Origin: a bacterium
GTDB lineage: Bacteria; SZUA-182
Length of the DNA stretch: 7,758 nt
NCBI GenBank assembly: GCA_003230635.1
Contig: QIFF01000088.1
Span: 1 to 7,758 of the forward strand
Direction: 5' to 3'
Below the pieces are notes generated by a model. It had not been told where the DNA came from, made no database searches, and saw nothing but the letters and a program-made list of their open reading frames with translations. Positions 5,451-7,758 of this stretch are shown here, one piece after another; position 1 is the stretch's first letter; every line of letters starts with the position of its first letter. The translations under genes and the position numbers were made by a program.

Positions 5451-6580
5451 TGTTCCTCCTTTTGTAGATAGTAGCGGAACGGAGCGGATTCCTCTTGACA
5501 AGTGAGGACATTGACTTTTTGTTTCCCTCTGAACCAGGTTCGTAAATTATCGGCCAGCCTCTGCATGGCCAGATACTCGCAGGCAAAATGCCCGATATCC
5601 AGTAAGGCCAAGCCAAACATTTGGGCTTGACGCGCCTGGTGATATTTAAAGTCCCCGCTAATTAGCAATTCTGCCCCGGCTTGCCTGGCAGCCGTCACTA
5701 AATCTCCCCCGCCGCCACCGCAAACCGCCACTTGCTCAACTACCTGGTCGTCCTCCCCCACCCAGCGCAGGCCGCTTAACTTGAGAGCAGCGTGCAGTCG
5801 TTCCGCCAACTGGGACAGTTTCAGGGGTCGGGGCAAGCGCCCCACGATTCCCAGGCCATGCTCCGAGCGGGCAGGCTGCAAGGGATAAAGGTCATAGGCC
5901 ACTTCTTGATAGGGATGGGTCTGTTTTAAGGCTGAAATTACCCGCTCCAAGCGTTCTTCCGTCACCAGTGTTTCCAGGCGGACTTCATCCAGCGAGGAGA
6001 ACTTTCCAGGCTCTCCCAGATAGGGACGGGCGGTCTCTGCGGCCTGAAAAAAACCCGTTCCCTCCGTCTGAAAAGCACAATAAGAGTAATCGCCGATCGC
6101 CCCGGCCCCGGCTTGCCCTATGGCCAGGCGCACCGTTTGCACCTCATCCCGCGGCACGAAAACCACTAACTTATAAACCCTTTGCGCCAGGGGCACCAAG
6201 GGTTTTCTTGACTCCAGTTCCAGTAAATCAGCCAGTAAGTTACTACTGCCGCCGGGGCTGGCATCCAGATTGGTATGGGCGACATAAAGACTGATATTGG
6301 CCTGAATCAGTCGCTGCAATAAGCGGGCTAAGGGATCATCTTGCCAAACCAGGGCAGTGAGCGGAGAGAAAATCAGGGGGTGATGGGCAATAATCAGTTC
6401 CGCCCCCGCAGTGATAGCCTGTCTAATTACCAGCTCTGAAGCATCCAGGGCCACCAGCAAGCAATTAATCCGGGCTTGCCGATCCCCTACTTGCAATCCT
6501 ATCTTGTCCCAGCTTTGGGCGCGCTGGGGCGGGGCCAGCTCTTCCAGGTAGTGGATAATAACTTGGAGTGGAACTCCCAT
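5447..6580 (-). CDS. Nif3-like dinuclear metal-centre protein (YqfO type, with central insert)
   Basis: The 377 residues match the long YqfO-type subfamily, in which a CutA/PII-like domain is inserted between the two Nif3 halves. The N-terminal half (1-~125) has SWDKIGLQVGD (23-33), HHPLIFSPL with metal ligands His66/His67, and AHTNLD with Asp106. The insert (~134-235) starts YKLVVFVPRDEV and contains HPYQEVAYDLYPL. The C-terminal half has CGGGGGDL (287-294), SGDFKYHQA (308-316) and DIGHFACEY with ligands His331 and Glu335. The family forms hexameric toroids with two metals per subunit. 'GTP cyclohydrolase 1 type 2' is a database name, and the physiological reaction is unsettled. The start ATG (6580-6578) fits the family N-terminus, but no Shine-Dalgarno is visible. 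The 3' end overlaps the zinc-ribbon start by 4 bp, and this gene heads the Nif3 - zinc ribbon - RNase H unit. Confidence 0.95.
   Translation of the reverse strand: MGVPLQVIIHYLEELAPPQRAQSWDKIGLQVGDRQARINCLLVALDASELVIRQAITAGAELIIAHHPLIFSPLTALVWQDDPLARLLQRLIQANISLYVAHTNLDASPGGSSNLLADLLELESRKPLVPLAQRVYKLVVFVPRDEVQTVRLAIGQAGAGAIGDYSYCAFQTEGTGFFQAAETARPYLGEPGKFSSLDEVRLETLVTEERLERVISALKQTHPYQEVAYDLYPLQPARSEHGLGIVGRLPRPLKLSQLAERLHAALKLSGLRWVGEDDQVVEQVAVCGGGGGDLVTAARQAGAELLISGDFKYHQARQAQMFGLALLDIGHFACEYLAMQRLADNLRTWFRGKQKVNVLTCQEESAPFRYYLQKEEQ
5455..5459 (-). promoter_or_regulatory. Shine-Dalgarno deciding the GTG start of the zinc-ribbon gene
   Basis: The minus strand reads AAAAGGAGGAACAGTG, placing GGAGG four bases before GTG 5450 within the last codons of the Nif3-like gene. 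The spacing is short but usable. Together with the GTGA overlap it argues against the in-frame ATG at 5501. Confidence 0.65.
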
Positions 6581-6590
6581 AAAACCAAAG

Positions 6591-6660
6591 GCTAGGGATT
6601 AGGGGCCAGGGACTAGAACTTCTAACCCCTAACCCCTAGCCCCTAGAACCTAACCCCTAA
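6591..6660. repeat. Heptamer-built imperfect inverted repeat (YTAGGGR / CCCCTAR units)
   Basis: The left part runs ctaggga, ttagggg, ccaggga, ctag in 7-base steps; the right part runs ctaa, ccccta, accccta and gcccctag, repeated again as cctaacccctaa. Bases 6591-6618 align with the reverse complement of 6620-6647 at 21 of 28 positions, and nearly all differences are transitions. It fills the spacer between the tRNA 3' end (6663) and the Nif3-like start (6580). It resembles heptanucleotide short tandem repeats known from cyanobacteria and others in design, though I cannot show relationship. Confidence 0.65.
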
Positions 6661-6662
6661 AA

Positions 6663-6738
6663 TGGTGGGCCCACCTGGGTTCGAACCAGGGACCGACCGG
6701 TTATGAGCCGGTGGCTCTTCCAGCTGAGCTATGGGCCC
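6663..6738 (-). tRNA. tRNA with CAU anticodon (elongator Met, or Ile2)
   Basis: The 76-nt cloverleaf is complete with encoded CCA (6665-6663). The acceptor stem GGGCCCA (6738-6732) pairs perfectly with TGGGCCC (6673-6667), and the discriminator is A. The D arm is GCTC/GAGC, the anticodon stem ACCGG/CCGGT holds loop CTCATAA (anticodon at 6705-6703), and the T arm is CCTGG-TTCGAAC-CCAGG. It is not initiator tRNA, because the first acceptor pair is a perfect G-C. CAU is shared by elongator tRNA-Met and by tRNA-Ile2, whose C34 is changed to lysidine by TilS. The acceptor has C4-G69 and C5-G68, which are TilS determinants in E. coli, so Ile2 cannot be excluded. It lies between rpoD and the Nif3-like gene. 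Confidence 0.95.
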
Positions 6739-6755
6739 TTGCCTCTGTAATTGTT

Positions 6756-6810
6756 TGTAGGGGCCGACCTCTGTGTCGGCCCAGGGCGGTCAGGGACGAC
6801 CGCCCCTACA
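6756..6810. repeat. 55-bp twin-hairpin palindromic element (REP/BIME-like, GTAG...CTAC ends)
   Basis: The outer arms tgtaggggc (6756-6764) and gcccctaca (6802-6810) are perfect inverted repeats. Two perfect 8-bp hairpins lie side by side: gggccgac (6761-6768) with gtcggccc (6775-6782), and gggcggtc (6784-6791) with gaccgccc (6798-6805). GTAG (6757-6760) abuts the first stem and CTAC (6806-6809) abuts the last. The sequence differs from the 2401-2455 element but has the same length, end tetranucleotides and architecture. It begins one base beyond the rpoD stop codon and may act as its 3' structure. Confidence 0.75.
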
Positions 6811-6811
6811 T

Positions 6812-7758
6812 TTAATAAGCAAAGCTTTTCAACTTCTTACTGCGACTGGGGTGACGCAGCTTACGCAGCGCCTTGGCCTCAATCTGGCGAATACGCTCCC
6901 TGGTTACATCAAAGTTGCGACCTACCTCTTCCAGGGTATGCTCGCATTCCTCTGCAATGCCAAAGCGCATGCGCAGCACCTTTTCCTCGCGTTCGTTAAT
7001 GGTAGCCAGGACCCGATTTGTTTGCTCGGTAAGGTCAATGTCTATTACCGCCTCCAGGGGAGAAACTACCCCCTTGTCTTCAATGAAATCCCCCAGGTGG
7101 CTGTCTTCCTCTTCCCCAATCGGGGTTTCCAATGAAATCGGTTCCTGGGCAATCTTCATTACCTTGCGCACCTTTTCAATCGGCATATCCATCCGTTCGG
7201 CGATTTCTTCAGCGGTAGGCTCGCGTCCCATTTCCTGCACCAGGTAGCGTGAGGCGCGAATCAATTTGTTAATCGTTTCAATCATGTGCACCGGGATGCG
7301 AATGGTGCGCGCCTGGTCGGCAATCGCCCTGGTAATGGCCTGGCGAATCCACCAGGTGGCATAGGTGCTGAACTTGTAGCCCCGGCGGTACTCAAACTTA
7401 TCCACCGCTTTCATCAGGCCGATATTGCCTTCTTGAATCAAGTCCAGAAATTGCAGCCCGCGGTTGGTATATTTTTTGGCTATGCTGACCACCAGACGCA
7501 GATTGGCTTCAATCAGCTCCCGCTTGGCTTTCTCCGCTTCTCTTTCCCCTATTTCCAAATTGTACAGGGTGCGGCCAAGTTCAGCGCTTGAAACCCCTGC
7601 TTCCGCTTCACAGCGGCGAATCCTGCGCTGGGCACACTTGATATTTTTTTCTATTTCCACCAACTCCTGGTAGGAATAGGTTGCTCCCTTTAATTTGAGT
7701 TTACCCCCCCCCTGGCCGCGCTGCTTCTTAAGCAAAAGACGCAATTTGGCAACAGACA
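6812..7758 (-). CDS. rpoD: Housekeeping RNA polymerase sigma-70 factor, 5'-partial
   Basis: It directs core RNA polymerase to main promoters. The frame is open to the right edge (upstream codons read SVAK), so regions 1.1/1.2 lie outside and a TTG at 7744 is not a convincing start. Counting from that TTG, residues ~21-78 are a helical segment resembling the sigma-70 non-conserved region ([19 protein letters not shown] junction). Region 2.1-2.4 spans 79-141 ([19 protein letters not shown]), region 3 about 142-220 ([12 protein letters not shown], then the SHLGDFIED sigma finger), and region 4 about 240-305 ([10 protein letters not shown], helix-turn-helix [28 protein letters not shown]). The sequence from EANLRL onward is very close in wording to proteobacterial, especially deltaproteobacterial, RpoD. 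The stop TAA (6814-6812) is one base from a REP-like element. dnaG often precedes this gene in other genomes but is not in view. Confidence 0.96.
   Translation of the reverse strand, partial: SVAKLRLLLKKQRGQGGGKLKLKGATYSYQELVEIEKNIKCAQRRIRRCEAEAGVSSAELGRTLYNLEIGEREAEKAKRELIEANLRLVVSIAKKYTNRGLQFLDLIQEGNIGLMKAVDKFEYRRGYKFSTYATWWIRQAITRAIADQARTIRIPVHMIETINKLIRASRYLVQEMGREPTAEEIAERMDMPIEKVRKVMKIAQEPISLETPIGEEEDSHLGDFIEDKGVVSPLEAVIDIDLTEQTNRVLATINEREEKVLRMRFGIAEECEHTLEEVGRNFDVTRERIRQIEAKALRKLRHPSRSKKLKSFAY

Noticed and set aside
5451..5501. Upstream ATG start for the zinc-ribbon gene
   Set aside because: It adds non-family residues inside the Nif3-like gene; GTG 5450 has GGAGG and a GTGA overlap.
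6591..6660. Telomere-like or CRISPR-like array
   Set aside because: The CCCCTAA units are contiguous with no spacers and form a mirrored short repeat, so it is neither a CRISPR array nor evidence for a linear end.

Overview
This window (7,758 bp, mixed GC) looks like a conserved chromosomal housekeeping segment whose spacers have been colonised by small repeats. Six of the seven protein genes, one tRNA and RNase P RNA are read on the minus strand. One partial gene for a secreted glycosidase-like protein is read on the plus strand at the left edge. The housekeeping sigma factor keeps a sigma-70 'non-conserved region' of the proteobacterial kind, and its C-terminal half reads like deltaproteobacterial RpoD. 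The order sigma factor - Nif3-like - zinc ribbon also occurs in Firmicutes. I therefore favour a Desulfobacterota/deltaproteobacterial or related anaerobe, with a class-A-RNase-P Clostridium-type lineage as the alternative. This assignment is inference.

Layout from right to left, the direction of most transcription: 5'-truncated rpoD/sigA (6812-7758); a 55-bp twin-hairpin repeat (6756-6810); a tRNA with a CAU anticodon (6663-6738); a heptamer-based inverted repeat (6591-6660); a Nif3-like protein (5447-6580); a coiled-coil zinc-ribbon protein (4728-5450); an RNase HI-family protein (4291-4731); a second heptamer-based inverted repeat (4272-4329); rnpB (about 3880-4266); a MITE-like element (3741-3868); argJ (2501-3721); a second 55-bp twin-hairpin repeat (2401-2455); and an AT-richer unrecognised gene (1804-2382). 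The plus-strand glycosidase-like gene (2-1726) converges on that last gene, with a terminator-like hairpin between them.

Nif3-like, zinc ribbon and RNase H form a tight translational unit joined by 4-bp GTGA and ATGA overlaps. ArgJ (arginine biosynthesis) stands alone without other arg genes. The glycosidase-like gene and the small unrecognised gene are accessory in character.

The most noteworthy observations are: a perfect 19-bp tandem duplication of the most conserved core (P4 5' strand) of the RNase P RNA; GTAG/CTAC-bounded palindromes that match the architecture of REP/BIME elements mobilised by RAYT transposases; a 128-bp MITE-like element with imperfect terminal inverted repeats and a TAA duplication between rnpB and argJ; and a period-7 inverted repeat that has taken over the 3' end of the RNase H gene and occupies the expected rnpB promoter position. 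I found no CRISPR array, no transposase gene and no recognisable defence operon.
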